64,000 nt of DNA from Hormiphora californensis (taxonomy: Eukaryota > Ctenophora > Tentaculata > Cydippida > Pleurobrachiidae), in contig CM035352.1 in the NCBI GenBank assembly GCA_020137815.1, forward strand, positions 7,422,905 through 7,486,904, in the 5' to 3' direction. Position numbers and translations under genes: made by a program. Under the pieces are notes generated by a model that saw only the letters and a list, made by a program, of their open reading frames with translations, did not search any database and had not been told where the DNA came from. The stretch's first letter is position 1; the number at the start of each line of letters is the position of its first letter. Below are positions 12,251-44,062 of this stretch, one piece after another.

Positions 12251-12737
12251 ATTTCATAGTGTATCATATCCAGGTAGTAGGTCGAGACTCTAGGAGGATT
12301 CTGTAAGATCTGTCTTTTAGCACTCTACATTTTCCTAGTTCTATAGTGGAGAGGGGGTGAGTTTTAAATGGCATGTCATACTGCATGACTGCAACCGCGC
12401 ATGCTGCACAAACGACTAAACTCTCCGGTTCGGAGAGTGTAGTCGTTTGTGAGACAATACATTTCAGTGAGTCAGAGAGAGAAGAGAACCTGGTTTTAAT
12501 AAATAGGCTTCAACTTATAAAACATACAATCTGACACAAAAAAAAACAATACTATGAAAAGTAAACAAGGGATTCCACAAATCTAGGATGGTAACAGCTT
12601 TCAGTTCAATCTCCCTTCTTGAGCTTTATCTCTGGGGGAGAGATAGGGGAAGAGATAGGTACACCGTACCCAAATGTAACAATTAAGCACATGGAACTAC
12701 CATCTAGTAGGTTCACATGGGGAAGCAGACGACACAT
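12251..12737. other. Intergenic region between BLTP1 and zinc-finger gene
   Basis: This is the upstream region of BLTP1 and the 3' flank of the zinc-finger gene. It includes a perfect hairpin at 12407-12451 (CACAAACGACTA arm). No coding exon is seen. Confidence 0.6.
12407..12451. repeat. Perfect short hairpin
   Basis: CACAAACGACTA and ACTCTCC are mirrored by GGAGAGT and TAGTCGTTTGTG around GGTTC. It lies about 160 bp upstream of the BLTP1 start codon. The function is unknown; it may be a tiny MITE. Confidence 0.7.
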
Positions 12738-13736
12738 TCACCTCTCATATGAGGGGTTAGGGGAAGCACACAACTTGAGAAGTTCATCAACAATCATGAC
12801 ATCCTCATTAAAACAAGATGATGATGACTCCCCAATATCTGAATAGTATCTGAAACAAGATGTTGATGTTGATGAGGATTCCCCACCCTCCTGATCATCA
12901 CGATACCTCACCGACCCGTGAACAGTACTCTTATGATGGGCCATCTTCTTCTTGCTCCTAAACTCGATCCTACACTCCGTACAGACCATATCCAACACCC
13001 CACATTTCTCCCCGCTGACGTGCTGGTTTAAACCATACCTAGTCAGACAGTCAATCTCACAATTCATACACACATACATGCCCGCTCGAGAACCGTGTAC
13101 TAGCCTCTGGTGTGATTTCAACTGGTGCTTGTAGGCTGTTTCATAGCCACATTGTCCACATGATACCACCTCTGATTTGTTGTGTACAGTTTTAACGTGA
13201 CGTCTCATACATCCCGCTGTAGTGAACCGCTTGTTACACACTGGACATGGGATTCTTTTCACTGTTATACACCCCTTCTTTTGGTGTTGAATCAAATTAT
13301 CTTTTCGTTTAATCTGGCAACCGCACCCTGTACAAACGTACCGAATGTGAGCAGGGGTTTTATGAATGTCCATGACATGCCGCTCCAGGTTATATAACTG
13401 GGTAAAAACACAATCACACAGATCACACGTAAACCTTTTAGACTTCTTCACTTTATTAGGTAGTGGTGGGAGGGGAGGAGCGGGAAGGGCTAACTGCTGA
13501 GGGGGCGGTGGTAGTTGGAGCTGGGGTTCCTCTAAAATAGGGCCTTCTAACACTTCTGTACAGTATGGAGGAAATGCATAGTTGCTACTGTCCTCAGGGT
13601 TAGGTCCATAGGATCCATCTGATTGTTGGAAATAGACAGGGATGAGAATAAAACCCGAATCTCGGTCGAATTTTCCACCTGTTTCATCGCAAATAAATTC
13701 CTTTCCATAGCTTTCAACGTACTCGACAGTTTCCAT
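12738..13736 (-). CDS. Intronless C2H2 zinc-finger protein
   Basis: One 332-codon frame from ATG 13736. Residues 1-100 are acidic then proline-rich (LPPPPQQLALPAPPLPPLP). Six zinc fingers follow from Cys104 to about residue 275: CDLC..H..H, CTGC..H..C, CPVC..H..H, CGQC..H..H, CMNC..H..C and CTEC..H..H. Fingers 2 and 5 end in Cys (C2HC type). The tail is serine-rich with a short acidic and hydrophobic end (VMIVDELLKL). Spacing between fingers is irregular, without the TGEKP linkers of KRAB-type arrays. The likely role is DNA binding in the nucleus; the target is unknown and I cannot assign an orthologue. The lack of introns contrasts with all its neighbours except SLC7A6OS. Confidence 0.85.
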   Translation of the reverse strand: METVEYVESYGKEFICDETGGKFDRDSGFILIPVYFQQSDGSYGPNPEDSSNYAFPPYCTEVLEGPILEEPQLQLPPPPQQLALPAPPLPPLPNKVKKSKRFTCDLCDCVFTQLYNLERHVMDIHKTPAHIRYVCTGCGCQIKRKDNLIQHQKKGCITVKRIPCPVCNKRFTTAGCMRRHVKTVHNKSEVVSCGQCGYETAYKHQLKSHQRLVHGSRAGMYVCMNCEIDCLTRYGLNQHVSGEKCGVLDMVCTECRIEFRSKKKMAHHKSTVHGSVRYRDDQEGGESSSTSTSCFRYYSDIGESSSSCFNEDVMIVDELLKLCASPNPSYER

Positions 13737-13828
13737 AGTCTAAGAATAGGGACAGTATTGATTAAGGCTTTCAAAGAGCCTTGAAGATAGCATAACGAAC
13801 AGGAAACTAAAAACTTAGCGTTTTTGAT

Positions 13829-13885
13829 TGGCAAACGTTGCTGGCCCCCGATAGCAGCGCGGGATAAGGCAGCGCTTTTCAACGT
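13829..13885 (-). repeat. GC-rich ~55-bp dispersed motif upstream of the zinc-finger gene
   Basis: GGCAAACGTTGCTGGCCCCC followed by GCGCGGGATAAGGCAGCGC recurs at 60506-60562 in the same orientation and at 42855-42900 in inverse orientation. At both 13829 and 60506 it lies 95-330 bp upstream of a minus-strand start codon. Confidence 0.7.
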
Positions 13886-14048
13886 TTTTGAACTTTTTTA
13901 AAAAGTTTGGACGAAATTTTGCAAATAAAATAAAAGGGATTTTTCATTTTTATCCCGACTTCGCGCGCGGCGCTACAGTACGCGCAAAAGAGTTCCACGC
14001 ATTAACTCTTCGCATAACAACGCAGTTAATTCATGGAATTCTTGTTAG

Positions 14049-15137
14049 AACCTAGAAATCATTAGGGGCAAGCTAATTTTTGCACAATCCGATAGTCAAT
14101 AGGCCCCTGAACCACCAAAAAAAAGTCCCAAGCCCAACTCCTGGGGGAAGTACCCCTAATTGGCCCTAATTGATTACAGTGTGTTTGTAACCATCAATTA
14201 AATCGTAAATCGTCTTAGGAAAGGAGTAGAGGAAAAACAGAGGGCACTAAAGTGTTCAGCGTCCTCGCATTAGTGGGGGTAGGTGCTGGAATTAAGTCTC
14301 TATCTTATCTGGTTAATTAGATAATTGGATAATTAGGTTTGCGCATAGCCGTTTTTTGGCTATATGGCTATAGCCACTTAGGAAAAGAGTAGAGACAAAA
14401 CCGAGGGGGGGTAGGTGGTGGGAATTAAGTCTCTATCTCATCTGGTTAATTAGATAATTGGATAATTAGATCCGCGCATAGCCGTTTTTGGCCATATGGC
14501 TATAGCCACTTGGGAATGGTTTAGAGACTTTTCACTGGTGCCATTTTGTAGGCAATGGCTAAGTTATGGGGGGTCGTGGTCGGACTTTCAAGCTCTATCT
14601 CAAACCGTTTAGCCGTTATTTGGATTCAAAGATCCACAAAGAGGCTCAAAAAATCAAATTTTACCATTTTTTGCTCATTTTCAGCACCTTTGAATCCAAA
14701 TAACGGCTAAACGGTTTGAGATAGAGCTTAAAAGTCCGACCACGACCCCCCATAACTTAGCCATTGCCTACAAAATGGCACCAGTGAAAAGTCTCTAAAC
14801 CATTCCCAAGTGGCTATAGCCATATGGCCAAAAACGGCTATGCACGGATCTAATTATCCAATTATCCAATTAACCAGATAAGATAGAGACTTAATTCCAG
14901 CACCTACCCCCACTAATGCGAGGACGCTGAACACTTTAGTGCCCTCGGTTTTTCCTCTACTCCTTTCCTAAGACGATTTACGATTTAGTTGATGGTTACA
15001 AACACACTGTAATCAATTAGGGCCAATTAGGGGTACTTCCCCCAGGAGTTGGGCTTGGGACTTTTTTTTGGTGGTTCAGGGGCCTATTGACTATCGGATT
15101 GTGCAAAAATTAGCTTGCCCCTAATGATTTCTAGGTT
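14049..15137. mobile_element. Fold-back element with ~450-580-bp arms
   Basis: The left arm begins CCTAGAAATCATTAGGGG and the right arm ends CCCCTAATGATTTCTAGG. The arms are nearly identical, joined near 14633-14688 by a short loop. The left arm is longer because a ~105-bp segment (GAATTAAGTCTCTATC to AGTAGAGA) occurs twice (14290-14396 and 14422-14528); only one copy is mirrored. No transposase frame is present. Confidence 0.85.
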
Positions 15138-15955
15138 CGGGCTGTTTTTGACAACATTTCCATGACTTAAGTTTGGGAGAACAAGATATGAATCGCCTGG
15201 CGCCACATAAAGATGAGCTCATATCAGATCAACGGACAAATTAAAAGAACGATCTTATAACACCGTTAGAACAAATAAGAACATAAACAACAACTACCAC
15301 TCCATATAATAAATATATTAGTCGACACGCTCGCGTGCCCCCTATTATACGATAACACACTCAGCATGAGTAAACATAAACGCAATATTGACAGCCAAGT
15401 AACTATGGCAACCAAGTAACTATGGCAACCAAGTAACTATGGCAACCAAGTAACTATAGCAACCAAGTAACTATGGCAACCAAGTAACTATGGCAACCAA
15501 GTAACTATGGCAACCAAGTAACTATGGCAACCAAGTAACTATGGCAACCAAGTAACTATGGCAACCAAGTAACTATGGCAACTAAGTAACTATGGCAACC
15601 AAGTAACTATGGCAACTAAGTAACTATGGCAACCAAGGAACTAGAGAAAAGTTGCCGACTTCCTAACATGCAGGACCTATCAGGAATCACGCTGACAGAG
15701 CAGTGCTAGGGAGATATGGAAAACTAATTCAACCTATTTGAAACATGCGGTGTTATACTATTAGTTATTACTATTACGAAGGTAACTAGCTAATAAGAAC
15801 AAAAAACATAGAAACGTTTAAAAACCCGGTATCTGGCTGAGAGGCTAACTTAAAAACAGCTACAACAAAAGATAACGGTTAACGATGGGGGACTCTTCAA
15901 TAGTTTAGGGTTAACCTGTTATAACAACAAGGCAGTTAACAACATGTTCATCTCT
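15138..15955. repeat. BRWD 3' flank with 17-bp minisatellite (15391-15636)
   Basis: CAACCAAGTAACTATGG repeats about 15 times between 15391 and 15636. The remaining sequence is AT-rich 3' flank of the BRWD gene, without a recognisable gene. Confidence 0.85.
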
Positions 15956-36570
<20,615 letters not shown>

Positions 36571-36877
36571 AACTCTCACTCAGCATCACAACCCCTCATT
36601 CACCTTAAGCTATAGGAGGGGAGAGTTTGTTATGTTTTTACCCTCATTTATGCTTTGATTGGGTTGAGCAAAGTTAGGGTTACAGTTGAGGTGTTTTGGT
36701 AGTTAGCTGGAGGAGGAAGAACAAAAGTAAGTTTGGAGTTTAAAATTTAAATACGAAGCGATTAAAAAATTATAGAACAAATCAAGCACTAAAAAACATT
36801 TTTTGCAGTTTTTGTTCATCGAGTCTCTTACTTGTCAGTTTACCAGGGACCTTCGTCCTTCAGTCCCAACCATCCAC
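36571..36877. other. BRWD upstream region / SLC7A6OS 3' flank
   Basis: About 300 bp of AT-rich sequence lies between two minus-strand genes. No further feature is seen. Confidence 0.5.
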
Positions 36878-37786
36878 CTAAAACTCCCTCTCACTCCCAA
36901 CCTCTTCACCTTCACTCTCATCAGTATCACTTCTCAAATACTTATCACTTTTCCACATTATATCATTGGCATCATAAAAATCATTTGAACACCTCAAATT
37001 CTGCAACAGCTGATCATCACTATCCCCATCCCCTCCAAAACCTCCATTATAATCACTATCACTATCATCCTCTCCCTCGTCTGGGTACTCATTGGCCCAG
37101 TGATTCTCATCATTTGAATCCTCATCATAATCCCCCACATACCTCTCTCTCACCACCTCATCGTCTTCATCATCCATGATCCAGTTATCACTGATCCCAA
37201 TGCCAGGTCCCTTCATTGCTCCTTCACAAAGATATACATCATACACCCAATCCTCCTCCCCACCCTCCAGGAAGGTATAAGGGTGAGGCATTGTGACGTC
37301 ATTACCCTCTGTGACGTCACTTGCTAGTTTCTGATTTATCAACCTCTGACACAGATCATCATGTTCTGATCCCTCCTCCTCTGCTGCTGCTGCTACTACA
37401 TCCTCCTCGCCCTGCTCCCCCCGGTGAGTGGAGATAATGTTGTACTTTGCAGCCCTTCTCCTCTCGTTCCCCTCCGTCCTACATCTTCCTCTAATATCAC
37501 TAATACTCGTCTCCTCGTGTTTATATCTCCTGTAGAGTTCACTCCTGTCCAGTTTCCGTGGTTCAGAGGAGGTTGATGTGACCAGTTTGAATTCGTTAAA
37601 AACACGCTGCCGCTTTGCTTCCACCTCGACATAAAGGGAGGCAGTGGGAGCGGGGGCAGAGCGCTTTCTTTTGACATAGAGAAGTGATACGTTGGGTTCG
37701 GTTGTTTCTTGTGATACATTGGGTTCGGAAGAGGATGTTTCTTGAGAAGGATGTTGTGTTGTTGTATCTGCTGGTTTATCTGCCAT
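36878..37786 (-). CDS. SLC7A6OS: SLC7A6OS/Iwr1, RNA polymerase II nuclear import factor
   Basis: An intronless frame of 302 codons, close to the human length. YVKRKRSAPAPTASLYVE near residue 37 matches the family's VKRKRS start block, followed by KRQRVFNEFKLV. The Iwr1 domain is clear: EDWVYDVYLCE, then RERYVGDYDEDSNDENHWAN and EYPDEGEDDSDSDYN, an acidic stretch characteristic of the family. The end has YDANDIMW and acidic and basic residues. In yeast Iwr1 escorts assembled Pol II into the nucleus and cycles out by a nuclear export signal. The start codon 37786 follows a clean upstream region. The gene lies 308 bp downstream of the next minus-strand gene's terminal side and could share its open chromatin. 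Confidence 0.92.
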   Translation of the reverse strand: MADKPADTTTQHPSQETSSSEPNVSQETTEPNVSLLYVKRKRSAPAPTASLYVEVEAKRQRVFNEFKLVTSTSSEPRKLDRSELYRRYKHEETSISDIRGRCRTEGNERRRAAKYNIISTHRGEQGEEDVVAAAAEEEGSEHDDLCQRLINQKLASDVTEGNDVTMPHPYTFLEGGEEDWVYDVYLCEGAMKGPGIGISDNWIMDDEDDEVVRERYVGDYDEDSNDENHWANEYPDEGEDDSDSDYNGGFGGDGDSDDQLLQNLRCSNDFYDANDIMWKSDKYLRSDTDESEGEEVGSEREF

Positions 37787-38222
37787 AACTCCTAAAATGA
37801 ATACTAGAAAGTAGGGGCCAGAGGATGTAGGGGTTAAAAAGTAGGGGAGGCAGGGGCCGGGGGTTATGGGTTAGTTCCATAATAACAGAGCTAAATTGGG
37901 GGTTGAAGACATGAAAAGAACACCACTTGCATCATTCAAACTGCGGTTAAACTTTTTAACATGTAATCAAGGTCGATAATATTTACACAGGCTGGAATCA
38001 TGGACATGAGACAGGGATCATGAACATGGGGCAGGTTTCCCTAACTTGACTTGGAACCTGGCACACTAAAACCCTCTATATCCATCTATCTATTTATAAT
38101 AAAATTACCGTTAGTCTGTAGTCATGCTGCATGACTCATGCACCCACTCTCACTAATGCTCCCTGGTATGAAATATAAACAAGAAAAAACAAGATTGAAA
38201 ACACAGAACATCCCCAGGTTTC
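37787..38222. other. Intergenic, SLC7A6OS promoter side
   Basis: This 436-bp spacer holds no recognisable exon. A small near-duplicate (GGCAGGGGCC, GGACATGAG/GATCATGAACATG) is the only structure noted. Confidence 0.45.
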
Positions 38223-40137
38223 CTAAATATTCTTTTTATCTTCGGCTGCGCTACCCGTTAGTTCGCTCCCTGAGGCTGCACTTCTCTGAGCCTCCCTCCT
38301 CTTACTCCTTCTTTCTTTCTTCTCTTTCTCCAAATAGTAGTCGTCCAGTCTGAGTGAGGATTTGTTGAGAGAGGGTCGATTAAGGCAAGGGAGGATAATA
38401 GTATCAAAATGCTTAATTACTAAACACAATCTCAAGTGGTTTTAGAGTACTCGAATTAATACTATCGGGGTCACTACTCCAGGTGAATACCGTTACGTTA
38501 TATATTTCTGGGGTTAACTCACGTATAAAAAGGTTTGAGGGTATCCATGATACCAAGCTTATCATCATTGATGTTAGGTAACAGCCAGAAATGGTAGACT
38601 CCTTTTGAGAACAACCAGACAGCCATGAAGAGTATCAAACGAACTGTGAAGAAGGGAGGGGGTAAGTGAGTGGCAGAGGGGAGAGAGAGAGTGATTAGTG
38701 AGGAAGAGAGAGAACGATAGAAACATAGGTCATAGACGCAGAATGCAGATAGAACGATAGAATGAGAGAGTACAGCAGTAATCCTTGTTTTACCACCCCA
38801 ACAAACCTATAAGGAGTGCAAAGAAGATCCCCACCAATACTCCGGAGCCATTGGTGATGTACTGGAACGCTATTTGGGCCTGCCCTGGCCAGACAGGGAC
38901 TAGAGCCATCGCTACCACACCCATCAGTACACCAATACCTAGAAGGAAGAGATTAGTTAGAACTACGATTATTCCCGCTGCATCTCTATATTCCTAATAC
39001 CCCTTGGCCACTATAATCAATGAACAATACCCCGACTACTCCCAACCCCCGCCATCCTAACCATTAACGGCTAACCTATGATCCATGCCCAAATGCCCAT
39101 GGGACTGTATTTCCACATGTAATAACTCTCTGGACTGTCAATAAACATTTCGGCATCGTTCACAACATCAAACTTCAGAGGTTTGCTACTCTTCTTTCTC
39201 TTCTTTTCGACCTCTGGAAGAGAGCGTGTGGGTAAACGGAAGTCAAGTAATGAAATGTACAACCTCAAATTTCATTATAAGTAGGTAAAATCGAAGCGAG
39301 GGCAAAAAATCAAAATTAACAAAATCACAGTACATACCTGGATCGAGTGGTCGTTTCTTTGTCTTTGTTCTAAGGGCAATGAACAGTTCACTAGAAAGCA
39401 GTCCAGTGCAAAACTCTGCTGCTTCCTTTCTAGTCTCCACGAACAGATCATCGTTCTCATCACCCCACTTTGAGGAGAGGAGAGCATCAACCAAGGATGC
39501 ACCTGTGTGTGATGGGGTATGGAGGTGTTAGAATGAGGGAGGTGTTAGGATTGTCAGAATTGGGGATTTGGCAGTGAAACCAAGGAGGCACCTGTCAGAG
39601 GTGTCAGAATTGGGGTGAGGTGTATTTGGCAGTGAAATTACATTTCTCTCTACCTCTCCCTCACACACAATTGATTGATTGATTGACACTCTTGACTCTC
39701 CCTATCTCTCTCCCTCGTATCCCTCTCTCTCCCACCTACTCTCCCTTTCTCTCTCTAACCTGAAAAGTATTTGATCTGCTTGTCCTTCGTTTTCCCCTCC
39801 AATGTCGTGACCTCACTCTGCAGGTACCTCCCAACTTCATCCATAATCTTCTTCACACGAGCCCTCTACGGATAGAGTTTAGTGTGAGTTGGAAAATGTG
39901 TTTAGTTTGGGTGACTTAGCAAAGTACCTAACCAAGCTTGTTTTGTTCAATCCTAGGGAGGGCCGAACAAGGCAAAACAAAGCATGGAAGAAATGAAATA
40001 GCCCAGTTATGGAATGTTTTAACCCTTCAATAAATAAGAGATTGGGAATGAGTCAAGTTCCGAGAGAGTATGAAAAAAGAGCTAATTTCACCTACCTCCT
40101 CGGCTTGCGCCTTCTTCTCTTCCTTCGTCATTGTCAT
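38223..40137 (-). CDS. SEC62: SEC62, ER translocon component, 7 exons
   Basis: Exons 40096-40137, 39760-39865, 39338-39502, 39076-39213, 38807-38938, 38523-38643 and 38223-38349 total 831 nt (276 aa). The N-terminal domain has KDKQIKYFSGASLVDALLSS and ETRKEAAEFCTGLL, matching the winged-helix-like N domain of Sec62. MWKYSPMGIWAWIIG leads into the first membrane span (GVLMGVVAMALVPVWP). GVLVGIFFALLIGVRLILF forms the second, followed by the conserved YHFWLLPNINDDKLGIMDTLKPFY. The tail is short and basic/charged (KEKKERRSKRREAQ), lacking the long acidic tail of vertebrate SEC62. In the family it works with SEC61 and SEC63 in post-translational import and ER-phagy. The first ATG of MTMTKEEKK was used; 40129 is an alternative in frame. 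Confidence 0.92.
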
Positions 40138-40329
40138 GATCACAGTCTGACTACTATTCTTTGAGCTATAAATTGTTGGGGGCTGATATAATGTTTATTA
40201 ACAGAGAGTTCAACAGGAGATAAACAACTTATTGTATCTCAGAAAAGGTTACATAAATAAAGTAAAGTAGATCACAATAAATCAAATTATATTCAAGTGT
40301 GTTCTCATCTCCGTTTCAATTTTCACTTA

Positions 40330-40738
40330 CTGTAAAACTAGATATTTTCGAGGCAATTAATTTTCGCGATTCGATCAAAATTTACTATTTTCGCGATTTT
40401 AATTTTCGCTAATCCCACTGCTACCCCCATTTCACGGTCCTAGTCTATTGTCTAATTGTCATGAGACACCAGACCTGCTTGGCGTAGACCAATGAAATAT
40501 GAGCATTTTCTCATTGCTGATTGGCTCTAAGAGATAGCCAATCAGGGATTTCTGATCTGATGAACCGATTGTCGTTGACTTAGTACTAAAAGTAAAAAAT
40601 GTGTCAACCTGAAATAACTTGCACGCGCTTTCTGTAAAAAATCGTCCAAAATATTTTCGCGAAATTAATTTTCGCGGATTTTCCAGCCAAAAATAAAGAG
40701 CGAAAATAAAAATCTCACGAAAATATCTAGTTTTACAG
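40330..40738. mobile_element. 409-bp MITE with TA duplication, between SEC62 and EMC4
   Basis: The ends CTGTAAAACTAGATATTTTCG and its inverse are flanked by TA on both sides. The interior is rich in TTTTCGCGA motifs on both strands. The element lies about 190 bp upstream of the SEC62 start and about 150 bp past the EMC4 stop. Confidence 0.85.
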
Positions 40739-40885
40739 TAGTATATTTAACATGTCTTCACTCTCTCGCTTACTCAAACACACACAACAAAGGTCAAGTA
40801 GTCTTTAGCTGCAGCCTGCAAGTCAACACAACCTCATCTTTCCCTTTGCTTCAAACACCAGATACCTCCAATTTTATCGGGCCCT

Positions 40886-41761
40886 CTAAGACATAAGGAC
40901 GGCTCCACCAGCAGCGAATTCCATTCTAGTTTTAGGCAACTCAAATGCAATCCAGTCAGACTGGTGTGTTGGAAGAAGTCCCATAGCGCTGCACTTGTAC
41001 AGAGCCATCCCAATAAGAACAAAGTTGGAAAGAATGTAGACGACCTTCTGGAGGATATGGTGACCACCTGGAAATGTATTTAGTGTGAGTTCAGAGTTAT
41101 AGAGTGGGACACGCGACGTCATATCTCGTCATATATCGATTTTTAAAATAACGGAGTCCTTGTGGCTTGTTAACACATTTAGTTTTCACTGGACTATGAG
41201 TCACAACAATGGCCTCTAAGAGACTCACCCTCTAGTTTCTGGAAGGTGGTTTTGTAGGAGAAAATGGAGGCAATGGGGGATTTGAACATCATAACAGTCA
41301 TTATGATGGGGAAGATAGAGATTGTGTTGCCAATCATCCACATCAGAAACAAGTTCATTGGTACCTGGAGGGAGCCGGGGAATTAATTTACTAAGAACCG
41401 ATTCATTGGTACCTGGGGGTGTCGGGAATTAATCTTACTAAGAGGCAATGATTAGTTAACTCCTGTAATTATATCATGTTTTCTAAAAACTAGATTGTCG
41501 TCATGCGTCTTGTCAGAGCTGCTACAGATCACAGTTACATGCAATTACCTGTTTGAGTGGTACGAGTGCGATATCCCAAGATCTCTTGACAATCAGGTGG
41601 GCGTTGTTATCTTCTTGTTCCAGATCTGGAACCCTCTCAAAATCCTCGCAATACCCGATAGGGTTGGATAGCGGGGGAGGATTCTGCCAGGAGTGTTTGG
41701 ATCGAGTAGTGAAATCAACCCGCCATCTCATACCTACTGACTTCTCGCTTTTAACAACCAT
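40886..41761 (-). CDS. EMC4: EMC4 (TMEM85), ER membrane protein complex subunit, 3 exons
   Basis: Exons 41549-41761, 41229-41364 and 40886-41067 total 531 nt (176 aa; human is 183). The start at 41761 puts GMRWRVDF in line with RRFKWAIEL of human EMC4. Then come NPIGYCEDFE, VKRSWDIALVPLKQVPMNLF, WMIGNTISIFPIMI, SYKTTFQKLEGG, YKCSAMGLLPTHQSDWIAF and RMEFAAGGAVLM, an almost residue-for-residue family match. EMC4 is a small multi-spanning subunit of the EMC, which inserts transmembrane segments into the ER membrane. Upstream in the same frame there is no other ATG; a further 5' exon joined at the CTAGCAG acceptor near 41815 cannot be excluded. Confidence 0.93.
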
Positions 41762-42824
41762 TTCTACAGCAGGAGGAGATTGTGGTAAAGAATCAATGAT
41801 GGGAAATGGAGTCACTGCTAGGACGGAGTGGATGCATCGAAAAAATGAAAATTTACATGAATATTAAAAGAAATACCGCAACCTATCATCTCTTGGTGGG
41901 CGTATTAGAGCGCTTTTCAAGTTTCAATACAGCACCCAGCAAGCTTGAAGCTGCGATCTCCGAAGAGAAGAGAGAAAAAGAATTAAAAAAAGAATTTAAA
42001 GCTAAAAAAAAGAGAGCCTAACGAGTAATAGCCAGACGCTAGGCAATCAATCATATCTCCGGTTCCAGTTAAGGTACAAAAATCGTTTTGGTAGCGTTGG
42101 AAAGAGGAAGATAACAGCTTTCAAATGCAACCGGTTTCAGGTCTCTATCTTATCAGGAACAGGAGATATGAACCAAACTCCGCAAAATCGAGTGCGGTAA
42201 AATAAAAAAATTCGAGATTTTAATTCAAATTTGAAACAAAGTGTCCCTGCAGGGATCTGTGACGTCACTTTTTGAAAACAACCAATCTTTGAACGGCTAT
42301 TGCTCAGCTTCCTGAAGTCCAATTTACTTCTCTCAAAAACAGCAAGGTAGATAATTGTCAGATCTAACAGCTAGTGAAAGAATCAAGTCAAACGGACTTC
42401 AGGGGCCAAAGTTATAAGCACCGCCGTTTTTTCGCTCGCAAAGTTATCTTCGACCCAGCCGGGCCCGTCCTGAGCTCAGGCCAAACGCGCGCGCGGCATT
42501 CCCTTCAGTCCCCTCGTTGCGGGGGTGCGCGCATGAGGGGGCTGCAGCGCATTCCAAAGAGAGAAAAAGAATTAAAAAAAGAATTTAAAGAGCTAAAAAA
42601 AAGAGCGCCAACGAGTCTTCGCCAGACGCTGCGCGGCGGCGTTTAAAAAAATCTGGATGCCTTGTCACGCGCAAAACCAAATTTTACGCCGCGCATTGTT
42701 TTCTCGCTTGAAAAAAATCCCAGCTCAGCTTTTTTACACTCCCAGCTTTGAAAAGCGCTGCCTATATTCGGCTGTTGGAAAGTGATGCCAATCGGTGTTG
42801 GGGTTAGTGAATTTTCAAAAAAAG

Positions 42825-42860
<36 letters not shown>

Positions 42861-42919
42861 GCCTTATCCCGCGCCGGGGGGCCAGCAACGTTTGCCAACT
42901 CCCAGCTCAGCTTTTTTTA
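41762..42919. repeat. EMC4 upstream region, mosaic of repeats
   Basis: Two copies of an A-rich block ending GCCAGACGCT lie at 41960-42045 and 42560-42640. The ~55-bp GC-rich motif (inverse orientation) is at 42855-42900 next to an A-tract (42824-42857). CTCAGCTTTTTTACACTCC occurs twice (42724 and 42906). I see no gene. Confidence 0.6.
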
Positions 42920-43380
42920 CACTCCGACCGGGGTATCGCTTGCTTGCAACTCCCCGTCGTTTAGTCTCATGTCTAGTATAGAGTTCCTGGAGTTTCGTAC
43001 ATATCCCATAACTGGGGGACAGTCCGAAAACGACGTCAGGTATCTTGACAGACGACAGTTGAACTTTGAATGCCTGGAACTCGTCAATTTGATTAAGTTT
43101 TGCTGGTAAACAGTTCCATAGTCGTGGTCCCATAACAGCAAAGGATCCGTCATATGCTGTTTGTTTGGCCATAGTGGACAGCTTGGTCAATTTGGGAACC
43201 ACAGCTCGAACTCCAAGTCGACCTCCAGTTGTGAACCTTATTTTGAGGTCATTGGAGACTAGGCCGTGCATGATCTTCCACATGTGGAGAATGGAGTATC
43301 TCTCTCCTACGCTGTAGGGAGCTAAGGCCCAGGTTTCGGGTCGGCTGATGTAAAAACTCCGCGTTTTGGTCGAGATCTTT
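42920..43380 (-). mobile_element. LINE reverse-transcriptase C-terminal fragment
   Basis: The frame encodes YSILHMWKIMHGLVSNDLKI, LGVRAVVPKL, YDGSFAVMGPRLWNCLPAKL and a short end, the typical C-terminal tail of non-LTR retrotransposon ORF2. It is truncated just before this tail. At its upstream boundary (43337-43380) is the same 43-bp block that opens each unit of the 474-bp satellite, read there in the same frame (STKTRSFY, SRPET). Confidence 0.85.
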
Positions 43381-43485
43381 TTTTGTGAAAAACCGGGTTG
43401 ACCGGGTCCATTACTACGGAATATAACAATAAGTGTAATCAGTACATACGGGGTAAAATAAATTAATTCGTTGCATTGTAAGATT

Positions 43486-43520
43486 GAGAGCGAGAACAAG
43501 GAGCGGAAACGGAGACTTAG
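43486..43520 (+). pseudogene. Copied 3' end of BRWD exon 18 with its splice donor
   Basis: GAGAGCGAGAACAAGGAGCG and the following bases to CTTAG, then GTAAGAGC, correspond to codons SENKERKRRLR and the donor of BRWD exon 18 (30083-30118). Within these codons the differences (AGT/AGC, GAA/GAG, AAT/AAC, AGG/CGG) are synonymous; only the first aligned codon changes (K to E). The fragment is oriented + because the block is inverted. Confidence 0.9.
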
Positions 43521-43887
43521 GTAAGAGCTTCGTTTCGATAAAATCATACATCAGGGGCCTAGCAAGATCCGAAAATAAACCAAACTCAACCCATGCATTA
43601 CCCATCCCACCCTACAATTTACATGACATAGTGAAACGAGGTGTTTTTTTAAAATGCTGTTTGCCAAATTCGAATATTAAAATAGACCAACAATGTAGAA
43701 CAAAGATTGAATTGGTAGTTCTTTCCGTGATAGGGTTCTGCCCTGTCTCACGGTGCTCCAAATGTAAAGGAGGGTTAGAACAAAACAAGGTTCTGCTGGT
43801 TCAATGTCCATATAAAGTTCTTGAAGTTCTCGTTCACTGGTGCATAGAGGGTCTGATCGAGTTACTTCAAAAAACCGCCCCGTCCGT

Positions 43888-43952
43888 CTAATTCTTCACC
43901 CATATAGAGCCTTTTTGAGACCTGAAATCCAGAGTTTTACAAGATTATCTCT

Positions 43953-44010
<58 letters not shown>

Positions 44011-44019
44011 TCTCTCTCA

Positions 44020-44062
<43 letters not shown>

